A DNA stretch of 64,000 nt from Acetobacteraceae bacterium. Its GTDB lineage: Bacteria > Pseudomonadota > Alphaproteobacteria > Acetobacterales > Acetobacteraceae. Below the pieces are notes generated by a model. It was not told the DNA's origin. It saw nothing but the letters and a program-made list of their open reading frames with translations, and searched no databases. Below, piece by piece: positions 9,626 to 17,186 of this stretch. Location of the stretch: assembly GCA_027487675.1 (NCBI GenBank), contig JAIYDD010000189.1:21914-85913 (forward strand), given 5' to 3'. Position 1 is the first letter of the stretch. Each line of letters opens with the position of its first letter. The translations under genes were made by a program, and so were the position numbers.

Positions 9626-9799
9626 CTATTCGAATGCGCGCATCCGCACCTATTCGAAGGCGCGCATCCGCGCGCTATTCGAACGCGCGCATCCGCACGC
9701 TATTCGAACGCGCGCATGCGCAAGCTATTCGAACGCGCGCATGCGCACGCTATTCGAACGCGCGCATGCGCACGCTATTCGAACGCGCGCATGCGCACG
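9626..9799. repeat. Tandem array of seven 25-bp units (one is 24 bp), CTATTCGAACGCGCGCATGCGCACG
   Basis: Counted directly: tattcgaa at 9627, 9651, 9676, 9701, 9726, 9751, 9776; last copy overlaps the capsid stop codon. Confidence 0.97.
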
Positions 9800-10614
9800 A
9801 CGCCGGTGTCGTCCACCAGCACCGCGCCCTGGCTCATCATGTTCGCGACGAAATGCGCCGCGCGGTCGCCGTGCCAGGTGACGTCGGTCTCCACCTCCGC
9901 CGCCGCGGCGTGGCCGATCGCGGTGCGGTGGTAGAAGTAGCAGAAGCGCAGGTTGCCGGTCTTGGTCAGGCCGGAATGCGGCATCCACAGCGCGCCGAGC
10001 CAGCGCTTCGCCTGCGTGCCCTTCCAGGGCAGCTCGTCGGAGCCGACATAGTCGCTGTTGGCGAACTCGTCGATCGCCAGCAGGTCGCTCCACTGCTTCC
10101 AGCCGACGACGGCGAAGCGGTTGCCGTCATCCGGCACGTCGGCGGCGCCCATCATCTCGAAGGCGAGCAGCACCTTGGCCTTGGTCAGGCGGTCGCTGTC
10201 CGTGGTGCCGGCCGCCGTGCCCAGCGCTTCCCGCGTCGCGGTGTCGAGGGCGGCGATGATCAGCTCATCGGTCTTGCGGCCCAGCGCATAGGCGCCGGCA
10301 TTGGCGACGACCTGGCGCTCGTCGAGGCTCGCCTTCAGCTCGTCGAGCCGGTCGATCCAGTCGCCGGCATAGTAGTCCTGCAGCACGCATTCCACCTGCG
10401 CGTGCTCGAGGTTCATCACGGGGACGGAGCCGTGGCGGCTCTTCGCCGCGGCCATGCCCTTGCCGACCTTGGGGAAGAAGGTGCTGCTGCCGGCGACGCC
10501 GGTCTTGCTGCGCACCGTCGGGCGCAGCTTGGAGCCCTGGCGCTGGTAGGCCTCGTGCACCTCGGCCTGGAACTGCTTGACGAAGACGGCATCGATCTGG
10601 GTGCTGGCGGGCAT
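9775..10614 (-). CDS. Major capsid protein
   Basis: 279 aa, MPASTQIDAVFVKQFQAEVHEAYQRQGSKLRPTV...; between scaffold and tail tubular genes. Confidence 0.85.
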   Translation of the reverse strand: MPASTQIDAVFVKQFQAEVHEAYQRQGSKLRPTVRSKTGVAGSSTFFPKVGKGMAAAKSRHGSVPVMNLEHAQVECVLQDYYAGDWIDRLDELKASLDERQVVANAGAYALGRKTDELIIAALDTATREALGTAAGTTDSDRLTKAKVLLAFEMMGAADVPDDGNRFAVVGWKQWSDLLAIDEFANSDYVGSDELPWKGTQAKRWLGALWMPHSGLTKTGNLRFCYFYHRTAIGHAAAAEVETDVTWHGDRAAHFVANMMSQGAVLVDDTGVVRMRAFE

Positions 10615-10753
10615 CGTGGCCCTCCTCTCTGTGGTGTCGGGTTGCGTCGGGATGGCCGCCGCATCCGGTTGCCCCTCGGGGGCCGGTGCGGGCGGGCGGC
10701 CGCGCGGGCCCGGGGCGTGCGGGTTGCCGGCGGCGATCGGTGGAAAGGGGGGG

Positions 10754-10884
10754 GCGGGGCGGGTGGGGGCCGCATGCGCGGCCTGCGCCACCCGCCCCGC
10801 ATCCGCCGCGCGCGGGGGAGGAGGCGCGCGGCGGGGCCGGCCGGGCGCCGCGGCGGGGCCGAAGCCCCGGGGCAGCCCGGCCGG
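10754..10884. other. Three consecutive strong hairpins between scaffold and capsid genes
   Basis: Perfect stems 10754-10766/10788-10800 (13 bp), 10803-10813/10824-10834 (11 bp), 10837-10846/10875-10884 (10 bp). Confidence 0.8.
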
Positions 10885-10893
10885 TGTCTCGGG

Positions 10894-11628
10894 TCAGCCG
10901 CCGACGAGGCGCCGGAAACCCTCGGTCACGCGGCGGACGAATTCGGGCTCCCGCGCGCGCCAGTAGCGCGGGTCGCGCATCATCCGGCGCAGCTCCGCCT
11001 CGTCCGGCGTGCCGTCCTGCTCGGCGTCGCGGGCGATGGCGGGCTCCTTCGCCTCCATCATCCGGTGCATGGCGAGCACGCCCTCGGCGGTGGTCGACAG
11101 CGCGGCGAACACCGCGTCCGGCAGACTGGCGCGGCCCCAGGCGGAGAGCTGCTGCGCGATGCGGCGGTAGCGGTCGGGGCCGCCGAAATGCTGCGCCAGC
11201 TTCTCGCGCTGGCGGTCCGCCTCGAACTCGGCGGCGGCTTCCGCGACCAGCGGCAGCAGGCGCTCGGCCGCCAAGTCGTAGACCAGCTGCGCCTGGCGCG
11301 GCGTGAAGCCGGCCTCGTGCAGGCGCTGGTTCACCTCCGGGTCGGGCGCGCACATCTCGTGCTTCGGGCAGATCTCGTAGCCGTCGGGGCCGTCGGGGAT
11401 GCCGAGCATGCGGCGCCAGCGCTGGCGATCCTCCTCCGGCGCGTCCTCGGCCGGCGGCGCGGCGCGGCGCGAGAGGGCGCGTTCCAGCTCCAGGTAGGAT
11501 TTCAGCAGCGCGTCGACGCGCAGCGCATTCGTCGCCGGGTCCCAGAATTTTTCGGGGACATGCGGCGGGCGGGTCGCGGTCGCGGGGGTGATCGCGTCGG
11601 TGTCGGGGGCGAGAAGATCCTCGGGCAT
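10894..11628 (-). CDS. Phage scaffold/capsid assembly protein
   Basis: Start MPEDLLAPDTDAITP at 11628; acidic, helical, between portal and capsid. Confidence 0.7.
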   Translation of the reverse strand: MPEDLLAPDTDAITPATATRPPHVPEKFWDPATNALRVDALLKSYLELERALSRRAAPPAEDAPEEDRQRWRRMLGIPDGPDGYEICPKHEMCAPDPEVNQRLHEAGFTPRQAQLVYDLAAERLLPLVAEAAAEFEADRQREKLAQHFGGPDRYRRIAQQLSAWGRASLPDAVFAALSTTAEGVLAMHRMMEAKEPAIARDAEQDGTPDEAELRRMMRDPRYWRAREPEFVRRVTEGFRRLVGG

Positions 11629-11636
11629 GCCGAAGC

Positions 11637-13049
11637 TCACTCCTGGTTCGGGGTTGTCGTGAGGGGGCGCAGGATCTCGGGCGGCGCGCCCAGCGTGCGG
11701 GCCAGCCAGCGCGCGGCCGCGCCGGCATCCAGTGTCGCCGCCGCCTCTCCGCCCAGGCTGCCGGCCGCCTGCAGGAACAGCAGCGTGTCGGCGGCATCCG
11801 CGCGCGCCTGCACGCGCGCCAGCGGCGAGGCGTAGACCAGCCGCGCCTCCCGCCCATCCAGCACCAGCGGCGGGATCTCGCCGCGCCGGCGCAGGATGGA
11901 CAGGCACCGCGCGACCAGCGGCGTCAGCAGCTCGGCCTGCAGCCGGCCATAGGCGGCGCCGAGCAGCCGGGCGGCGGCGGCGCTGCGTTCCAGCACCTCG
12001 GTCGCCGTCATCGCCGCCTTGTCGGACGCGGCGATGCGGTCAGCCAGCAGCGCGCCGCGGATGCGCGCGCGCAAATCCTGCAGCACGATCTGCGAGACGT
12101 CGAAATTCCCCGGCGCCGCCAGCGGCGTGAGGCCGGAGGAGCCGGCGGCCTTCGGGATGATCGCACCCGGCACCAGGCGGATGGTCGCCGGGTTCAGCAC
12201 GCCGTCATCCTCGGCCTGCCAGATCCCCGTCGCGGCGATGGAGGCGTTCTTCAGGATCAGCTCGACCACCTTGTTGGCGGTGCGGATGTCCGGCAGGGCC
12301 TTCTGGACGGGGCTGCGGCCATAGGTCTCGCCGGGCAGCTTCAGCCAGCGGAAGGCGACGAAGGGGTTCTCGGCGAAGACGCCGGAGGAGAGCAGCTCGG
12401 GCGCGGCGCCCTCGCCGTCCAGCACGGCGGCGTGGCGGTGGCCGGCGCGGCGGTCGGGCCAGGCGGCCTCCACCACCCGCAGGCGCCGCGTCTCGTCCTG
12501 CCCCTTGGGCACAGGCGCGCCGGGCCAGCGGGCGCGCAGCTCCGCCGGCGTCGGGCGCAGGACGCGGAAGACGGTGTCGAGCCGGCCGGTCGCACCTTCC
12601 TCCAGCACCGCCTCGCGCAGCGGGATGGCGCGGAAGGTGAGCGCGGAGGGCTCGCCCGCCGGCGCTTCCTCCACCAGCAGCACGCCGGTGCCGGCGACCA
12701 CCAGGTCCAGGAAGGCCTGGTGCAGTTCCAGGGTGAAGTTGCTGCGGTCCAGGTGGCCCTGCAGGGTCTCGGCGGCGTCGTCCAGCGCGCGGACCAGCGC
12801 CTCGGCCTCCGCGCCCTCGGCGGCGGCGCGGGTGGGGGCCAGGCCGAACCAGCGCGACCAGGGCGGCGCCAGCTCCGCCAGCAGGGAAGCGGCGAGCTGT
12901 TCGGCCGCGTCCGCCGCGGTGGCGTCGAACAGCGGCGCGGCATGCGGCGCGGGCAGGGCGTGGTCGTAGCAATCCTGCCAGGTGGCCTCCAGCGGCCGGC
13001 GGCGTTCGGCGGCGCGGGCCTGGCGGGCCAGGATTTCCTCGGGGGTCAT
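11637..13049 (-). CDS. Head-tail connector/portal protein (T7 gp8-like)
   Basis: 471 codons; RRRPLEATWQDCYDHALP...ETYGRSPVQKALPDIRTANKVVELILKNASIAATGIW...ASDKAAMTATEVLER. Confidence 0.9.
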   Translation of the reverse strand: MTPEEILARQARAAERRRPLEATWQDCYDHALPAPHAAPLFDATAADAAEQLAASLLAELAPPWSRWFGLAPTRAAAEGAEAEALVRALDDAAETLQGHLDRSNFTLELHQAFLDLVVAGTGVLLVEEAPAGEPSALTFRAIPLREAVLEEGATGRLDTVFRVLRPTPAELRARWPGAPVPKGQDETRRLRVVEAAWPDRRAGHRHAAVLDGEGAAPELLSSGVFAENPFVAFRWLKLPGETYGRSPVQKALPDIRTANKVVELILKNASIAATGIWQAEDDGVLNPATIRLVPGAIIPKAAGSSGLTPLAAPGNFDVSQIVLQDLRARIRGALLADRIAASDKAAMTATEVLERSAAAARLLGAAYGRLQAELLTPLVARCLSILRRRGEIPPLVLDGREARLVYASPLARVQARADAADTLLFLQAAGSLGGEAAATLDAGAAARWLARTLGAPPEILRPLTTTPNQE

Positions 13050-13057
13050 CGCGCCTG

Positions 13058-13270
13058 TCACTCCCCGAGCAGCGTCTTGCGCAGCGCGAAGCCCGGCACC
13101 GGGTCCAGCACGCCGCGCGCCTGGGTGGCGATGGTGCCGGAGAGCCCCCGCCGCGCGCGGTCGAGCGCGCGCTGGCGGGCGGCTTCCTCCGCCGCCTGCG
13201 GCGCGGCGGCAGGCGTGGCGGGCGGGGCCACGACCGGGTCCGGCTTCGGCGCCGAGAACAGGCCACCCAT
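13058..13270 (-). CDS. Small phage structural-cluster protein
   Basis: 70 aa MGGLFSAPKPDPVVAPP...; just upstream of portal. Confidence 0.6.
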   Translation of the reverse strand: MGGLFSAPKPDPVVAPPATPAAAPQAAEEAARQRALDRARRGLSGTIATQARGVLDPVPGFALRKTLLGE

Positions 13271-13427
13271 GCAGGCTCCTCCCAGGGCTTTGCGTGCCGC
13301 GGCCGGCATGGCGCGGGGCAGGCGATCGGAACGGGGTGCCTCCCGCTGGGCCGGCGATCGACGCCCTTCGTCGTGCCCGCCTTCGGCGTGCACACTCGGG
13401 ACGATCGCGGGCCAGGCCCGGAAAAGG

Positions 13428-13463
13428 CGAAGGCCCGCCCGGGGGGATCCGGGCGGGCCTTCG
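13428..13463 (-). terminator. Rho-independent terminator-like hairpin inside the late operon
   Basis: 15-bp perfect stem cgaaggcccgcccgg/ccgggcgggccttcg, 6-nt loop; minus strand followed by CCTTTTCC. Confidence 0.7.
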
Positions 13464-13532
13464 AGTTGGGCCGGGGAGGGAGACAACCGCGGGGCGCACC
13501 TCGCCCCGTGGCAGGGGTTTGATAGCCGGGGC

Positions 13533-13982
13533 TCAGCGCCGAGTCAAGAACATTTTCCTAAATTCACCACGATTGTCGTCCGCCCCGCCGCCCAGCGCGC
13601 GGAAAAGTCCATGCGGCGTGACGGCGAAGGGCGCATCCGGGCCGAGCAGGGCGCGGCAGAAGGCGACGCAGGTGAAGGGCGACAGCGGCGGCAACCAGCG
13701 CGCGGCCGGCGCGCCGGGGACGAAGGGGCCGAGCACGGCGATGCCGGCGCGCGCCCAGAAACCCGGCAGGTCGAAGCCCGCCGGCACCGGCAGGCGCACC
13801 ACCAGCAGCCGGCCGGAGAGCGGTTCCAGCACCGTCCAGCCGGCCTCGTCGCGCAGCGCCGCCAGGCAATGGCGGAAGCCCGGGCGGAGCAGGCGCAGCC
13901 AGGGCTGGTCCGCCTCTCCCCCGAAGCCGAGCCATAGCAGCTGGCCGGCGGCGTCGGCCGCGCGGCGATGGGCCGGGCGCAT
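13533..13982 (-). CDS. Hypothetical protein of the phage cluster
   Basis: 149 aa, start MRPAHRRAADAAG; overlaps the end of the upstream ORF. Confidence 0.65.
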   Translation of the reverse strand: MRPAHRRAADAAGQLLWLGFGGEADQPWLRLLRPGFRHCLAALRDEAGWTVLEPLSGRLLVVRLPVPAGFDLPGFWARAGIAVLGPFVPGAPAARWLPPLSPFTCVAFCRALLGPDAPFAVTPHGLFRALGGGADDNRGEFRKMFLTRR

Positions 13983-14416
13983 CACGGGCGGGCGCCCGGG
14001 AAGGCCAGCACCTCCGCGCCCTCGGGCGGCAGGGTCATGCCGCGCGGCGGGCCGGCGACGATGCCCTTGGCGCGCAACGGGAAATCCAGGCGGTCCATCG
14101 CTTCGCGCCACAGCCGCAGGTCGCCGCGCTCGGCGGGGATCTTCGGGCTGGGGGCGGTGGCGCGCTCGCCCCAGATGCGCAGGATGCGGGCATGGGCGAG
14201 CTCGATCCGGCGCTGGCGATAGAGGCGATCGAGCACCTTGACCACGTCGTCGGGCTCGCAGGGGCGGATGGCGCCGCCGCGGGCGGCGGCAAGGCGCGCG
14301 CCGTCGCGGCGGGCGGTCAGCGCGGCCATGGTCCAGAACCAGGCGTCCTCGGCGCAGGAGAACGGCTCGGCCTTGGCGAGGCTGGCGAGGATGGCGGGGG
14401 CGCGGGCGGTGGGCAT
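13982..14416 (-). CDS. Hypothetical protein, first gene of the phage operon
   Basis: 144 aa, start MPTARAPAILASLAKAE; directly downstream of the GAAC-N7-GAAC box. Confidence 0.65.
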   Translation of the reverse strand: MPTARAPAILASLAKAEPFSCAEDAWFWTMAALTARRDGARLAAARGGAIRPCEPDDVVKVLDRLYRQRRIELAHARILRIWGERATAPSPKIPAERGDLRLWREAMDRLDFPLRAKGIVAGPPRGMTLPPEGAEVLAFPGARP

Positions 14417-14445
14417 GGGGGTTCGGTCCTTCCTCCTCCGTTCCC

Positions 14446-14460
14446 GAACAAAACAGGAAC
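14446..14460. promoter_or_regulatory. LexA-type SOS box (GAAC-AAAACAG-GAAC)
   Basis: Matches the alphaproteobacterial LexA consensus GTTCN7GTTC; in the divergent intergenic region. Confidence 0.8.
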
Positions 14461-14597
14461 ATCCTAATAGAACCACTCTCCACCCCAGGTTGCAAGGGTT
14501 ATGTTCCTATTGCATCGCGACTCGAAACCTAGGATGTCATGCCCAGGCAAATGCGCTACAGGACGGCCGATTCGGGGCCCGGCAGAGGACCAGACCC

Positions 14598-15242
14598 ATG
14601 CGGCACGAGGATGTGTGGCGGGCGATCGACGCGCTGGCGGCGGAGCACGGGCTGTCGCCCTCCGGGCTGGCGCGGCGGGCGGGGCTGGACGCGACCGCCT
14701 TCAACCCTTCCAAGCGGACCGGGCCGGATGGGCGGGCGCGCTGGCCTTCGACGGAAAGCGTGGCGAAGGTGCTGACCGCGACGGGCACGGCGATCGATGC
14801 CTTCGCGGCCCTGGTCAGCGGCCAGCCGGCCTTGCCGCGGGGCCGCGCGCAGGTGGCGCGGCGCATCCCGCTGATCGGCCTGGCGCAGGCGGGCGGCGAG
14901 GGGTTCTTCGATGATGGCGGCTACCCGGTGGGCGGCGGCTGGGACGAGATCTCGGTGCCCGACGTGCCGGACCCGCATGCCTATGGGCTGGAGATCAGCG
15001 GCGATTCGATGGAGCCGGTGTTCCGCGACGGGGACCTGGTGATCGTCTCGCCTTCCGCCCCCGTCCGCCGCGGCGACCGCGTGGTGGTGCGGACCCGGCG
15101 CGGGGAGGTGATGGCGAAGCAGCTGATGCGGCAATCGGCGCGGCGGGTGGAGCTGGCGAGCCTGAACCCGGCGCATCCGAACTACAGTTTTGGGTTGGAC
15201 GAGCTGGCCTTCATGCACAGGATCGTCTGGGCGAGCCAGTGA
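14598..15242 (+). CDS. HTH / S24 peptidase repressor (LexA/CI-like)
   Basis: 214 aa; N-terminal HTH, AQAG candidate cleavage site, GDSMEP Ser motif and C-terminal Lys region. Confidence 0.9.
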   Translation: MRHEDVWRAIDALAAEHGLSPSGLARRAGLDATAFNPSKRTGPDGRARWPSTESVAKVLTATGTAIDAFAALVSGQPALPRGRAQVARRIPLIGLAQAGGEGFFDDGGYPVGGGWDEISVPDVPDPHAYGLEISGDSMEPVFRDGDLVIVSPSAPVRRGDRVVVRTRRGEVMAKQLMRQSARRVELASLNPAHPNYSFGLDELAFMHRIVWASQ

Positions 15243-15320
15243 GGGTGGGCGGAGTTCCATGTCCGGACGACCGCCGGCCGGTCGCGCGGGCCATGCGCTG
15301 ACCGGCTTTGCATCAGCCAT

Positions 15321-17105
15321 TCACCGGCGCTTCCGGGAGCCGCGCGCCTTCACGGAGTTCGCAAGCGGCAATTCTGCCTGAGAGACGGGGGTGGGCGGCG
15401 GTGCCTTGGCGGCAAGCCGGCCGGGAAATCCCGGGCCTGGTCCCCATTCGACCTTCGGCCCACGGGTCTGTGCTGAGATCCGCTGAACGAGACCCCTGGC
15501 GGACAGGTCGGAGAGGATGTCGCGTGCCTTGAACACGCCGACGTCGAACATGTTCTGCAGCGTCCTGTTGGTGATGCGGCCGTATTCGCGCAGATGCGCG
15601 ATGACCTTCCGGTCGGTCTCGTCCTCGGTCCGGCGGTTGTAGGCGACCGCGGCGCCAAGGCGCTGCAGCGTGCCGCCGCGCAGGCGGAAGGCTGGGCTGG
15701 CCCTTGCCGCGGTGGAGCGCGTGGGCTCCAGCAATCCCACCGCATCGCCGGCCAGCCGCCGCAGGATGAGTGCGGCCTCGCGGACCGGCTTCTGCAGCAG
15801 CGGTGCGGCCTGCTCCGCCGTTAGCGTCCGCGCGGTGCAGAAGCGGTGCAGCAGCAGCATGGTGTCGGTGTCCTCCTGCTCCTCCGCCGGCAGCTGGGCG
15901 ACGAAGCGCGCGATGCTGGTGTCGGGGGCGCCACCTGCGAAGGCAACCCGGACGGCGTCGAAATGGCCCTCGATGCCAGGCACCTGCTTCCCGCTGCGGA
16001 TCGCGGAGCGGTACATGCGGTCGACGCCGCGTCCGGTCTCCTCGGCGAGGCCGAGCAGCCGCGCCGCCTTCGCCAGCGCCGGGTTCCGCGGATGGGACGT
16101 GATGGTCAGGATGTTCTCCGGCGTGACGCCGGCGACAAGCGGGCCGGGCGACACGACGGAGAGGATCTCCGGCGCATGGTCGACCGTGATGACGCCCGCG
16201 ACGCGCCAGTCGCGATGGCAGATGGCATTCGACAGCGCCTCCCGCACCGCATCCTGCGGGAAGTCCTCGATAACGATCTGCTGGCCGCTGGGCAGGGTGA
16301 GCGGGGTGGTGTTCTGGCGTGCGGCGACCAGGTCGAGGGTCCGCTGCACGGCGCTGACCAGGGGAAAGCCGGGACGCTGGGTCGTCCGCGGCTCGCCGCC
16401 CGGTTTCTGGCGATACTGGTAGAGCATCGCGTCGGGCGCTGCCCCGGGCGCCGAGCAGAACAGCAGCTCTCCGGCCCGCGTCAGCGCGTCGCGCCCGATG
16501 AGGACGCCGAGCGCCGATAGCATGTCCTCGTCGCTCAGCTCGGCCAGGCGCTGCCGTTCGTCGCGCTGGTTGCGCAGCAGGGCGCGCGCCGCGGCGAAGG
16601 CATCGGGCGGGATGTCGGCGATGTTGCGCGAGGACGCCTCCGCCGACCAGTCGTAGCCGCGGCGCTCATCGGCGAGCCTTGCCACCTCGGGCGGCGTGAG
16701 CGGCTTGCAGTCCCGGTTGACCCTCTGCCAGGAGCGACCGCTGCGGTCGGCGTGAACGGTTGCGCTGGGGCGGATTGTCACGAGCAGCAGCCTGGCGGGC
16801 GTCGTCCGGGTCTCGACCTCGACCAGCAGGCGGGGATCCGTCCGTTCGTGGATACGCTGCCGGACCGCCTCGGCATCCAGCTTCGTTCCGGTGAAGGCGG
16901 CCGGGCCGCCGAGCTTGTCGCAGACCCCGACCACCACGGTGCCGCCCGCCGCATTCGCGAAGCAGACCGCCGCCCTGACCAGCGCGTCCTCGAGTTCCGA
17001 TGCGTTGCCCCGGTCCTCCTTGAAGTCGAGGACCCCACTTTCGCAATCGGCCGCAATCCCTCCCTGGAGAATGCGGGCAAGCGCGGCGTCGATGGTCCTG
17101 TCCAT
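15321..17105 (-). CDS. AlbA_2/Schlafen-like ATP-binding transcriptional regulator
   Basis: 594 aa; ESGVLDFKEDRGN, GGTVVVGVCD, FPQDAVREALSNAICHRDW; C-terminal winged helix. Confidence 0.8.
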   Translation of the reverse strand: MDRTIDAALARILQGGIAADCESGVLDFKEDRGNASELEDALVRAAVCFANAAGGTVVVGVCDKLGGPAAFTGTKLDAEAVRQRIHERTDPRLLVEVETRTTPARLLLVTIRPSATVHADRSGRSWQRVNRDCKPLTPPEVARLADERRGYDWSAEASSRNIADIPPDAFAAARALLRNQRDERQRLAELSDEDMLSALGVLIGRDALTRAGELLFCSAPGAAPDAMLYQYRQKPGGEPRTTQRPGFPLVSAVQRTLDLVAARQNTTPLTLPSGQQIVIEDFPQDAVREALSNAICHRDWRVAGVITVDHAPEILSVVSPGPLVAGVTPENILTITSHPRNPALAKAARLLGLAEETGRGVDRMYRSAIRSGKQVPGIEGHFDAVRVAFAGGAPDTSIARFVAQLPAEEQEDTDTMLLLHRFCTARTLTAEQAAPLLQKPVREAALILRRLAGDAVGLLEPTRSTAARASPAFRLRGGTLQRLGAAVAYNRRTEDETDRKVIAHLREYGRITNRTLQNMFDVGVFKARDILSDLSARGLVQRISAQTRGPKVEWGPGPGFPGRLAAKAPPPTPVSQAELPLANSVKARGSRKRR

Positions 17106-17111
17106 GGCAGC

Positions 17112-17173
17112 AGTTTGAGCCGAGTTTGACCCCAAACTCAAGTTTGTGGTCAAGATCAAACTCGCCTCAAACC
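17112..17173. promoter_or_regulatory. Operator-like inverted repeat built of AGTTTGA half-sites
   Basis: 19-bp arms gtttgagccgagtttgacc (17113-17131) and its complement at 17154-17172, 17/19 matched, with caaactcaagtttg at 17133-17146. Confidence 0.85.
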
Positions 17174-17186
17174 CGGAGCGGACGCC

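Noticed and set aside
9626-9799. CRISPR array
   Set aside because: 25-bp units are directly contiguous with no unique spacers and no cas genes nearby; it is a tandem array.
9626-9799. tRNA T-arm-like TTCGAAT motifs
   Set aside because: No acceptor, D or anticodon arms; the motif is part of the repeat unit and capsid C-terminal codons.
1251-14416. Tailocin (phage-tail bacteriocin)
   Set aside because: Capsid, scaffold, portal and terminase are all present, so a DNA-packaging head is expected; short-tail genes only.
1251-17159. Integrated temperate prophage with att sites
   Set aside because: No integrase, excisionase or tRNA target seen, and no flanking direct repeats recognised by eye; needs comparative genomics to be definitive.
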